From NCBI GenBank assembly GCA_023439605.1, contig JAEXNS010000255.1, forward strand, positions 1 through 6,343: 6,343 bases of DNA. Reading direction: 5' to 3'. Shown here one piece after another: positions 1-6,072 of the stretch. Numbering within the stretch: position 1 is the first letter of the stretch; each line of letters starts with the position of its first letter. The notes under the pieces were generated by a model, which was not told the origin of the DNA, made no database searches, and saw nothing but the letters and a program-made list of their open reading frames with translations. The DNA is from Bacillota bacterium. Lineage in GTDB: Bacteria; Bacillota; Clostridia; Oscillospirales; Ruminococcaceae. Position numbers and translations under genes: made by a program.

Positions 1-127
1 TCAAAATAGAGTTAAAGATTTAGGATTTAATGTTCCTATAGATTTCTTTAGAGTTGTATTTCAACCAAATGAACAAGATTACTTAAAAATAAAAGAGATA
101 GCAAATGATTTTGCAGCTTCAATTTAG
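1..127 (+). CDS. 3' end of an unrecognised protein-coding gene
   Basis: The frame beginning at base 2 is open for 41 codons and ends with TAG at 125-127. It reads as a plausible soluble protein tail: a hydrophobic/aromatic stretch (NVPIDFFRVVFQPN), then a charged amphipathic helix (DYLKIKEIANDFA) ending in AASI. The gene's start and most of its length lie outside the window, and I do not recognise the family from this tail. It is supported as a real gene end by the coding-like composition and by a terminator beginning ten bases after the stop. That terminator also separates its transcription from pyrG. No function is assigned. Confidence 0.6.
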   Translation, partial: QNRVKDLGFNVPIDFFRVVFQPNEQDYLKIKEIANDFAASI

Positions 128-136
128 TTAAAATCA

Positions 137-175
137 AAAAAGCTTGGATATTTTTGTATTCAAGCTTTTTCTTTT
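137..175 (+). terminator. Rho-independent terminator of the upstream gene
   Basis: A perfect 10-bp stem (AAAAAGCTTG at 137-146 pairing with CAAGCTTTTT at 161-170) encloses a 14-base loop. The T-rich right arm is followed by CTTTT. The hairpin begins 10 bases after the TAG stop of the partial gene, as expected for its transcription terminator. The A-rich left arm would also allow some function in the opposite direction. Confidence 0.85.
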
Positions 176-208
176 GAAAAATATATATAAAAACTTTTTA
201 AATAAATA

Positions 209-237
209 TTGATTTTTTTCAAAAAAAATAGTACAAT
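209..237 (+). promoter_or_regulatory. Sigma-A-type promoter upstream of the pyrG leader
   Basis: TTGATT at 209-214 and TACAAT at 232-237 are separated by 17 bases. Each hexamer differs from the consensus (TTGACA, TATAAT) by no more than two positions, and the spacing is optimal. Transcription would start near 244, about 345 bases before the pyrG start codon, giving either a long leader or a separate small RNA. It is the best promoter seen between the upstream terminator and pyrG. The surrounding sequence is extremely AT-rich, which raises the chance of a false match. Confidence 0.6.
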
Positions 238-310
238 AGTATTATTGTTTGTAAATTTAAATATTTAAAGTTTAATTTACATATTAGAGATTAATTGTAT
301 AGAGTTAATT

Positions 311-509
311 AATGTCTGTTTTCTAATTTTTTTGATGAATTTTTAGATATGGGTATTGTCGTTACTATTGAGCTGTTAAGATAAGGTTTGTAATGTTTTA
401 TGAGTTTTGATTCTGCGGAGTTGATTAGACTTTTCAATCGCCTTGAACATTCGATAAAATATCTTACGCCTTACAAATATGGCTAAATATTAACTTGTTT
501 TCAGACATT
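311..509 (+). ncRNA. Candidate structured RNA (family not identified)
   Basis: This part of the 460-base gap has no convincing open reading frame. GC in 401-480 is 27 of 80 bases, against 8 of 80 in 181-260, which is a typical mark of a structured RNA in an AT-rich genome. Five complementary pairs nest without conflict: 311-318 with 502-509 (AATGTCTG/CAGACATT), 375-379 with 490-494, 386-393 with 471-478, 396-401 with 454-459, and 420-424 with 434-438. The result is a rod of about 200 nucleotides closed by an 8-bp stem, with a long unpaired 5' segment. Size and outline recall 6S RNA, but I see no sequence motif that proves it. A pyrG leader regulator is the alternative. No T-box, purine or other riboswitch consensus was recognised. 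Individual stems of this size can arise by chance in AT-rich DNA. Confidence 0.4.
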
Positions 510-521
510 TATATAAAAATT

Positions 522-558
522 ATAGCTAATGATTTATTATAAATAAATCATTAGCTAT
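522..558. repeat. Perfect 17-bp hairpin before the pyrG ribosome binding site
   Basis: The arms 522-538 and 542-558 are exact reverse complements around a 3-base ATA loop. The stem is mostly A-T with two GC pairs near its outer end (AGCTA). On the plus strand it is followed by GTCATG and not by a T-run, so it is not a standard terminator for that direction. Read on the minus strand it is followed by an AT-rich stretch containing TTTTT. It ends 18 bases before the GGAGG of pyrG. It could be the 3' end of the upstream RNA, an RNA-processing or stability element, or part of pyrG control; the sequence does not decide between these. Confidence 0.7.
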
Positions 559-587
559 GTCATGTATTAAGAAAGTGGAGGATTTAT

Positions 588-2192
588 ATGCCTATTAAAT
601 ATGTTTTTGTAACGGGTGGGGTAGTTTCAGGGTTAGGAAAAGGAATAACAGCAGCGTCCTTAGGTAGATTGTAAAAAGCGAGAGGATATAGAGTAACATT
701 GCAAAAATTCGATCCTTACATAAATGTTGACCCTGGCACAATGAGTCCTTATCAACATGGAGAGGTTTTTGTTACGGATGATGGTGCGGAAACAGACTTA
801 GACTTAGGTCACTATGAAAGATTTGTTGATGAAAATTTATCATACAATTCAAACGTTACAACAGGTAAAATTTATTGGACGGTTTTAAACAAGGAAAGAA
901 GAGGAGATTACCTTGGAGGAACAGTTCAAGTAATACCTCATATAACAAATGAAATAAAGGAAAGAATATATAGAGTAGGTAAAGAAACATCTACTGATGT
1001 GGTGATTACTGAGATTGGTGGTACAGTTGGAGATATAGAAAGTACACCATTTTTAGAAGCAATAAGACAAGTTGTTACAGAGGTAGGTCGTGAAAATGCT
1101 ATATATATTCATGTAACTTTAGTGCCTTTTATTGCTGGTTCAAACGAATTAAAATCCAAGCCAACACAACACTCTGTAAAAGAACTTTTATCTTTAGGTA
1201 TTCAACCAAATATTATTGTTTGTAGAAGTGAACAAGAAATACCGAAGGATATGGCAGAGAAAATTAGTTCTTTTTGTAATGTAAGAAAGTTAGATGTAAT
1301 ACAAAATTTGACTGCACCTTCTTTATATGAAGTTCCAATTATGCTTGAAAAAGAGGGCCTAGCAAATAGTGTATGTTATCATTTGGGATTGAAAAATAAT
1401 AAATTTGATCTTTCTGAATGGACAGATATGGTTGCGAAACAAAAAAGTGCAAATAAAAACGTTACTATAGGTTTAGTAGGAAAGTATGTAGCTTTACCAG
1501 ACGCATATTTATCTGTTGTAGAAGCTTTATATCATGCAGGTATTGAAAATTTATCTACTGTAGAGATAAAATGGATAAATTCAGAAGAAATAAATAAAGA
1601 TACAGTAGATTGTAAACTTGCGGGTTGTGATGGAATAATTGTTCCTGGTGGTTTTGGTGATAGAGGAATAGAAGGAATGATTGAAGCTATTTCGTATGCG
1701 AGAATAAATAAGGTGCCTATGTTCGGTATTTGTTTAGGTATGCAAATGGCAGTTGTAGAATTTGCAAGAAATGTTGCAGGATTAAAAGATGCAAACTCAA
1801 CTGAATTTGCAGATGTTGAAAATCGTGTAATAGATATTATGGAAGATCAAAAGGATATAACTCAAAAAGGTGGAACAATGAGACTTGGATTATATCCATG
1901 CAAATTAAAAGATGGGTCAAAGAGTTTTGATATTTATAAAGATAAATTAATTTATGAACGTCATCGTCATAGATGGGAATTTAATAATGATTTTAGATTG
2001 CAATTAACCCAAAAAGGGTTAGTTTTAGCGGGATTATCGCCAGATGAAAAACTTGTTGAAATCATTGAAATAAAAGACCATCCTTGGTTTGTTGGTGTAC
2101 AATTCCATCCAGAATTTAAATCTCGCCCAAATAAACCACAAAAACTTTTTGTTGATTTTATAAAAGCATCAATAGAAAATAAAAATAGTTAA
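588..2192 (+). pseudogene. pyrG: CTP synthase, interrupted by an in-frame stop at codon 29
   Basis: CTP synthase makes CTP from UTP, ATP and glutamine-derived ammonia, the last step of de novo pyrimidine nucleotide synthesis in the cytoplasm. The frame from ATG 588 would give 534 residues, the normal family length; GGAGG at 577-581 is well placed. The N-terminal synthetase domain shows the P-loop (GGVVSGLGKG, residues 10-19), Lys40, the DPGTMSP segment, ETDLDLGHYE (68-77) and EIGGTVGDIES. The C-terminal class I glutamine amidotransferase domain has PGGFG, the nucleophile motif GICLGMQ (Cys382) and QFHPEF (His507, Glu509). The oddity is TAA at 672-674, codon 29, aligned to Leu29 of the E. coli enzyme; TTA to TAA is one base change. 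No other lesion is seen in 505 following codons. Restarting at TTG 699 would give 497 residues without the P-loop, and no ribosome site precedes it, so such a product should be inactive. A recent mutation, a sequencing error or suppression are all possible. Confidence 0.93.
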
Positions 2193-2194
2193 AT

Positions 2195-2239
2195 AAAAAA
2201 ATAAAGTATAGAAAATAGGTTTCTATACTTTATTTTTTT
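2195..2239 (+). terminator. Rho-independent terminator of pyrG
   Basis: A perfect 20-bp stem (2195-2214 with 2220-2239) surrounds the 5-base loop ATAGG. The left arm starts in an A-run two bases after the TAA stop and the right arm ends in seven Ts. It is a strong terminator that isolates pyrG from the dehydrogenase gene. The symmetric A-run and T-run would let it act on both strands, though no minus-strand gene is seen nearby. Confidence 0.92.
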
Positions 2240-2247
2240 AATTTATA

Positions 2248-2276
2248 TTGACTTTCAACCATGAAAATGATAAAAT
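2248..2276 (+). promoter_or_regulatory. Promoter of the lactate/malate dehydrogenase gene
   Basis: TTGACT at 2248-2253 and TAAAAT at 2271-2276 are separated by exactly 17 bases, and each matches consensus at five of six positions. It lies directly after the pyrG terminator. Transcription would start near 2283, leaving a leader of about 220 bases before the start codon. A second TATAAT at 2404-2409 lacks a well-spaced -35 (the nearest TTGATT is 21 bases away), so it is a weaker alternative. I looked for a Rex operator (TTGTTAA-N4-TTAACAA), which often controls fermentation genes, and found no convincing match. Confidence 0.6.
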
Positions 2277-2435
2277 TAAGTTGTATGTTGTTTAATTAAA
2301 TTAAGTTTTGTTGTGAAAATATTTGTTTTTTTAACATTATAATTAAAAATTATTTTATTAAAACTAATACATTAAATTGATTTTTTTGATTAATAGGAGA
2401 GGATATAATTTTAAATTTATGAAACTTTAAAATGA

Positions 2436-2461
2436 AATTTATACATGATTTTGTATAAATT
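2436..2461. repeat. 9-bp inverted repeat in the dehydrogenase leader
   Basis: AATTTATAC (2436-2444) and GTATAAATT (2453-2461) are perfect reverse complements separated by 8 bases. The repeat lies 31 bases before the GGAGG ribosome binding site, inside the predicted 220-base leader. It could be a DNA operator or a weak RNA stem-loop. It is very AT-rich, so chance is a realistic explanation. The rest of the leader (2283-2435) shows no gene; the purine run at 2396-2402 is followed only by a four-codon frame (ATG AAA CTT TAA, from 2419). Confidence 0.4.
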
Positions 2462-2492
2462 ATTTATATGTAAAATTATAATTAAATTATTT

Positions 2493-2497
2493 GGAGG
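2493..2497 (+). promoter_or_regulatory. Ribosome binding site fixing the dehydrogenase start
   Basis: GGAGG lies five bases before ATG 2503. An upstream in-frame TTG at 2491 would add four residues, but it overlaps this site and has no ribosome site of its own. The ATG is therefore the start. Confidence 0.9.
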
Positions 2498-2502
2498 AAA
2501 AA

Positions 2503-3462
2503 ATGAGTAAAAAAAATGGTACAAAAATCACTATACTAGGGGCGGGAAATGTTGGAGCAACTATTGCATATACTCTTGCAGTTGCTGGTACTTGTTCTGA
2601 AATTCTTTTGGTTGATATAAATAAGGAAAAGGCAAAAGGTGAAGCCATGGATATACGTCAAGGTATTCCATTTTGCCATACAGTTGACATTTATGATGGT
2701 GATTATGAAGATGCAAAAAATTCAGATATAGTAATTGTTACTTTGGGCCTTGCAAGAAAACCTGGTCAAACTAGACTTGATCTTGCAAAAGCAAATGTAG
2801 ACATTATAAATAATGTAATGCCAGGTGTTGCTCAAGTGGCACCTAATGCAATTTACATTGTTGTAAGCAATCCTGTAGATGTTTTGACTTATGCTATTCT
2901 AAAATGTACACAACTGAAACCACATCAGGTAATTGGTTCGGGGACAATGTTAGATACATCAAGACTTCGTTCTAGATTAGCTGATCATGTTAAACTAAGT
3001 CCTCAAAGTGTACATGCTTATGTATTTGGCGAACATGGGGATACATCAATGATTCCATGGTCTCTTATAAATATTGCTGGAATGGAAATGAAAGAATATT
3101 GTATTCATGTTTGTGACAAGCATGATAACTGTGGAAAAGTGGAGATCGCTGATATTGAAGCAGATGTTCGTGTGGCAGGTGCAGAAGTTATTAAACGTAA
3201 AAATGCTACATTTTATGCTATTGCACTTTCTGTAAATAAAATTTGTGATGTAATTCTTCGTGATGGACAAAACATCCTTACAGTTTCTACACTCGTAAAT
3301 GGTCGTTACGGTATTGAAGATGTTTGTTTAAGTCTACCATGTGTGATTGGTGGAAGCGGTATAGAGTGCTATTTAACACCGCCTCTTCTTGAAATAGAAC
3401 TAGAACAGCTTAAAGTAAGTGCAAATGCATTGAAAAAGGTTATTTCAGATTTAAATGTGTAA
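2503..3462 (+). CDS. L-lactate/malate dehydrogenase family protein with Arg at the specificity position
   Basis: This 319-residue, normal-length cytoplasmic NAD-dependent 2-hydroxyacid dehydrogenase interconverts a 2-oxoacid (pyruvate or oxaloacetate) and its L-hydroxyacid, reoxidising NADH in fermentation. The Rossmann fold starts with GAGNVG (13-18), with Asp38 placed to bind the NAD ribose. Catalytic residues are visible: Arg91 (Arg109 in LDH numbering), Asn123 (Asn140), Asp151 (Asp168), Arg154 (Arg171) and His178 (His195, in GEHGDT). The C-terminal half is LDH-like (ILTVSTL, YGIEDVCLS). The mobile loop reads GLARKPGQTRLDL, so Arg85 (codon 2755-2757) stands where LDHs have Gln102; Arg there is typical of malate dehydrogenases and is the known switch in engineered LDH. 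Yet Thr236 (NATFY) keeps the LDH-type Thr246. Overall similarity suggests LDH, but the substrate is uncertain, so I give no gene symbol. It appears to be transcribed alone, between the pyrG terminator and a convergent terminator. Confidence 0.93.
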   Translation: MSKKNGTKITILGAGNVGATIAYTLAVAGTCSEILLVDINKEKAKGEAMDIRQGIPFCHTVDIYDGDYEDAKNSDIVIVTLGLARKPGQTRLDLAKANVDIINNVMPGVAQVAPNAIYIVVSNPVDVLTYAILKCTQLKPHQVIGSGTMLDTSRLRSRLADHVKLSPQSVHAYVFGEHGDTSMIPWSLINIAGMEMKEYCIHVCDKHDNCGKVEIADIEADVRVAGAEVIKRKNATFYAIALSVNKICDVILRDGQNILTVSTLVNGRYGIEDVCLSLPCVIGGSGIECYLTPPLLEIELEQLKVSANALKKVISDLNV

Positions 3463-3473
3463 ATAAAACAATA

Positions 3474-3511
3474 ATGACTGTATTAGGAGATTTTATTCCT
3501 TTTACAGTCAT
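3474..3511. terminator. Shared terminator hairpin between convergent genes
   Basis: ATGACTGTA (3474-3482) pairs with TACAGTCAT (3503-3511). Inside the 20-base gap AGGA and TCCT can add a second short helix after a small internal loop. The hairpin starts 12 bases after the dehydrogenase stop and lies 12 bases beyond the stop of the minus-strand membrane protein gene. Neither side has a perfect T-run: the plus side continues AATTATATAATTTAATTTTC, the minus side TATTGTTTTATTT. It probably ends transcription from both directions, moderately well. Confidence 0.7.
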
Positions 3512-3522
3512 AATTATATAAT

Positions 3523-4416
3523 TTAATTTTCTTTTATTATTTTTGATACAAAAAAAGAAAAAATGATAGGTAATAATGCGAAGGAACAGATAACTAAACT
3601 ATTTGATATAATAGTATGTTTTAAAATTTCTGAAAGTTCTTTGAAAATAGTTAATTTTGAAATAGCTTTTTCTATAACTAATAAATAAATTGCCATTAAT
3701 GCAAATAAAGTAATGATTATATTCAATCCATAAAGTTGTAGCATGAGTTTGTAATTAAAATTGTATTTGTTATAAATAAGCATCCAAATAGATAAAGTTA
3801 GTGTCATCAAAATAACATTAATGTATATAAAATATTTTGAAATAAAAAATTTTATTTTTTTTGAAAAACCTGAATTAACTAAGGTTTCTTCTACACTTTC
3901 ATTGTAGTTATTTAATATTTTAGAAGCGGCAAGCTTAAATTCCTCATAATCTTCAGGAACTAAATCAATTTCAGTGTTTTGTTTTATTAAATCCTCATTG
4001 TTTCGTATAAATGTCTCAATTTCCTCATAACTTAAACGAGGCATGCTCTCTTTTCCTTGTATAAATTCAGTATAGCTTTTTACTTTTATTTCTAAAAAAT
4101 CATTTATTCTTTTATCTGAAAGAATTTTTTGGATACCTTCTTGTGTAATTCTTTCATCGTATGTCTGTTCATAAATAAACTCATCTAGAGTTAAGGGTTT
4201 TTTTAAATCTTCACTTTTTATTATAGAATTGACTTCTAGTTTTGATATATCAATATTTTGTAAGGAATTACTTAAAATATTTTTTTCTAAAACAAATTTT
4301 AAAGATATAGAAGTAATTAAAGTAGTAGTAGAAAATATTAGAAAAATAGAGCATATTATATTAAAGATGTAGAGTTTCTTTTTATTGGATAGTTTTATTT
4401 CAATAGCTTTTTTCAT
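3523..4416 (-). CDS. Unrecognised four-helix membrane protein with an external helical domain
   Basis: I do not recognise this 297-residue protein. Four hydrophobic segments stand out: about 15-37, 194-215, 225-247 and 269-290. The lysine-rich N-terminus (KKAIEIKLSNKKK) argues for a cytoplasmic N-terminus, placing residues 41-190 outside and the C-terminus (SKIIKEN) inside. The external part is highly charged, acidic and probably mostly helical, with no cysteines and no motif I can assign. The start is ATG 4416, with GGAGTG at 4425-4430 eight bases upstream. It lies downstream of the histidine kinase on the same strand, separated by 216 bases with two hairpins, and faces the dehydrogenase. 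It could be a target or accessory of the two-component system, but only position suggests it. Base composition matches the neighbours and the frame is intact. Confidence 0.85.
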   Translation of the reverse strand: MKKAIEIKLSNKKKLYIFNIICSIFLIFSTTTLITSISLKFVLEKNILSNSLQNIDISKLEVNSIIKSEDLKKPLTLDEFIYEQTYDERITQEGIQKILSDKRINDFLEIKVKSYTEFIQGKESMPRLSYEEIETFIRNNEDLIKQNTEIDLVPEDYEEFKLAASKILNNYNESVEETLVNSGFSKKIKFFISKYFIYINVILMTLTLSIWMLIYNKYNFNYKLMLQLYGLNIIITLFALMAIYLLVIEKAISKLTIFKELSEILKHTIISNSLVICSFALLPIIFSFFVSKIIKEN

Positions 4417-4449
4417 TTAAATTTCACTCCAAAAAATTATTTATTAAAA

Positions 4450-4481
4450 CAAAGTACTCCCACAAAAGTGGGAGTACTTTG
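4450..4481 (-). terminator. Strong hairpin: kinase terminator or attenuator before the membrane protein gene
   Basis: A perfect 14-bp stem (4450-4463 with 4468-4481) has a 4-base loop and a GC-rich core (CTCCCAC/GTGGGAG). On the minus strand it is followed by TTTTAATAAATAATTTTTT, so it fits a rho-independent terminator for transcription coming from the histidine kinase. The ribosome binding site of the membrane protein gene begins only 19 bases later, leaving no room for a promoter in between. Transcripts for that gene must therefore pass through this hairpin. Confidence 0.75.
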
Positions 4482-4509
4482 CTATGATATAGGGATTATT
4501 GGGGATTTA

Positions 4510-4538
4510 TATTTTACACTTGGGGAAAGTGTAAAATA
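4510..4538. repeat. 12-bp inverted repeat in the kinase-membrane protein gap
   Basis: TATTTTACACTT (4510-4521) and AAGTGTAAAATA (4527-4538) are exact reverse complements around GGGGA. There is no T-run on either side, so it is not a simple terminator. It could be a protein-binding operator or a second stem-loop in the leader of the membrane protein gene. On the minus strand it comes 28 bases before the terminator-like hairpin at 4450-4481. I see no strong complementarity that would make the two mutually exclusive. Confidence 0.6.
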
Positions 4539-4545
4539 ACAAAAC

Positions 4546-4581
4546 ATAATAAAAATTTTTTTTATTACATTATCAATTATA
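4546..4581 (-). promoter_or_regulatory. Possible promoter for the membrane protein gene
   Basis: Two weak options exist on the minus strand. TTGATA (4576-4571) is followed after 19 bases by TATTAT (4551-4546). Alternatively TATAAT (4581-4576) could be a -10 box, but its -35 region (CACATT at 17 bases) is poor and might need an activator. Either start would place both hairpins (4510-4538 and 4450-4481) in the leader of the membrane protein gene. The DNA here is so AT-rich that such matches are not strong evidence. Confidence 0.3.
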
Positions 4582-4632
4582 CATTCTTTTTATGTTGAAT
4601 GTGTGAATAAATTTTGATTTTTTTATGAACTT

Positions 4633-6072
4633 TTATAATATTTCATTTTTAAAAATTTTTATTTTAAACCAAAATGTAGAACCATTATCTATTTTGCTTT
4701 GTACTCCAAAAGGAAAGTTGTGTTTTTGAAGTATTGCTTTTACTATAGATAACCCCAATCCCGTACCCATAACTTCACGCTTAGTTTTCTCGCCTCTGTA
4801 ATATTTGTCAAAAATAAGATGTAAATTTTCTTCTGATATTCCTCTACCTGTGTCGGTTATAGAAATGGTTACAAAATCCTCATCATTTATTTGTTTAACA
4901 TATACTTGCTTGTCATCACCAGTATAATTAATAGCATTGTTAATGAGATTGAAAATAACTTGTTCAATTTTACCTAAATCACATTTTACTAAAACATTCT
5001 CAGCTGCTGAAAAATGGATATTGTATCCCATGGATTTAGATAATCCTTTGTATTTGTCTATAATATCATTTAATATATCTGTTATATAAAATTCAGAAAT
5101 ATTTAATGGAACACTGCCATTTTCTAGTTTAGATAAATCAAGCATATCATTAACTAAAAGTGCAAGCCTATCTGTTTCGTCAATAATTATGTTTAAATGT
5201 TCAAGTCGTTTTTTTGGATTATCCCCAGATAAATCACGAATCATTTCTGCATATGCTTTTAACATAGTTAAAGGTGTTCTTAAATCGTGTGATACATTTG
5301 CTATTAAATCACGCTGAAGTTCATCTACTTTAGAAATTTCTGTTGAAGCATAATTAAGTGTACTTGCAAGTTTTTGAGTTTCGTCGAACTTTCCACCATC
5401 AAATTTCACTCTATATGAACCGGAAGCCAATTTATCAGCCGATTTTGTTATAGTGCAAATAGGCTTTACAATACTCTTTGACATAAAAAAAGATACAAGT
5501 AAACCTATGCATATTAAAATAATAGTTATATATATGAGTTGCTGTTTTAAAATATTTATAGTAGGAGTTATAGGAGAAATCATTGTTGAAATAAACATAT
5601 AGCCAACAATTTCGTTGTCGCTATATATTTTACTTCCTATGGTTAAAATCTTACTATTTAATTGTGGTGAAAAATCAGTAAATATGATGCTATTTTCTGT
5701 ACTGATATGAAGTTTTAGCATATATGTATTTAATTTGAAACTATCTAATAAAATAGATGGATTTTTATTAAATTCATTAGTAGGTAGAGAAATTTCATTT
5801 TTATAATCCATAATTAAATAATCAAATTCGTTTCTATGAGAAGATGAATCATACTTATTTAAAAATGTATCTTCATCATCAACTTGGTTTACCACTTTAT
5901 AATAATCCGAAAGCATTTCTTCAGATATTTTAATAATATTTTCTTTTTTTAAAGATTCATAAAAAGTTCCTAAAAATATTATTTGAAAAAACCAAAGTAA
6001 AAATAATACTATTAAGACAAATATGAAAAAATACTTCCATATATGAAAATGTAAGCTTTTAGTTGGCTTCAA
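4633..6072 (-). CDS. Membrane sensor histidine kinase
   Basis: This 479-residue sensor senses an external or membrane signal, autophosphorylates and passes phosphate to a response regulator. In order: a membrane helix (about 12-35), an external sensor region (about 36-174, no recognised fold), a second membrane helix (about 176-197), a HAMP linker (about 198-250), the dimerisation/phosphoacceptor H-box NVSHDLRTPLT with His262, then the ATPase domain with the N-box (NLINNAINY, 375-383), G1 (DTGRG, 407-411), F-box (FDKYYRG) and G2 (GTGLGL, 436-441). All catalytic motifs look intact. The start is TTG at 6072-6070: an in-frame TGA lies at 6093-6091 and no ATG intervenes, and the next methionine (Met53) falls after the first membrane helix. 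It overlaps the upstream regulator's stop by 14 bases, so translation is probably coupled. It resembles common clostridial OmpR-partner kinases, and the signal cannot be read from the sequence. Its regulator seems broken. Confidence 0.93.
   Translation of the reverse strand: MKPTKSLHFHIWKYFFIFVLIVLFLLWFFQIIFLGTFYESLKKENIIKISEEMLSDYYKVVNQVDDEDTFLNKYDSSSHRNEFDYLIMDYKNEISLPTNEFNKNPSILLDSFKLNTYMLKLHISTENSIIFTDFSPQLNSKILTIGSKIYSDNEIVGYMFISTMISPITPTINILKQQLIYITIILICIGLLVSFFMSKSIVKPICTITKSADKLASGSYRVKFDGGKFDETQKLASTLNYASTEISKVDELQRDLIANVSHDLRTPLTMLKAYAEMIRDLSGDNPKKRLEHLNIIIDETDRLALLVNDMLDLSKLENGSVPLNISEFYITDILNDIIDKYKGLSKSMGYNIHFSAAENVLVKCDLGKIEQVIFNLINNAINYTGDDKQVYVKQINDEDFVTISITDTGRGISEENLHLIFDKYYRGEKTKREVMGTGLGLSIVKAILQKHNFPFGVQSKIDNGSTFWFKIKIFKNEIL

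Noticed and set aside
244..587. T-box, purine riboswitch or B. subtilis-like pyrG attenuator in the pyrG leader
   Set aside because: None of their conserved words (such as the T-box GGTGG core or a GGG transcription start) is visible, and there is no hairpin followed by a T-run before pyrG.
699..2192. TTG 699 as the true start of a short CTP synthase
   Set aside because: No ribosome site precedes it, the GGAGG and ATG at 577-590 are clear, and homology continues upstream through the P-loop. Without the P-loop the synthetase could not work.
2288..2305. Rex-type redox operator upstream of the dehydrogenase
   Set aside because: Only the first half resembles TTGTTAA; the second half does not match TTAACAA at the required spacing.
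2395..2430. Small leader peptide after the purine run AGGAGAGG
   Set aside because: The only ATG behind it (2419) opens a three-residue frame ending at TAA, with poor spacing, which is too little to support a gene.
3046..3270. 74-codon minus-strand open frame inside the dehydrogenase gene
   Set aside because: It lies wholly opposite conserved catalytic-domain codons, has no ribosome site, and its residues show no family features. It is a shadow of the real gene.
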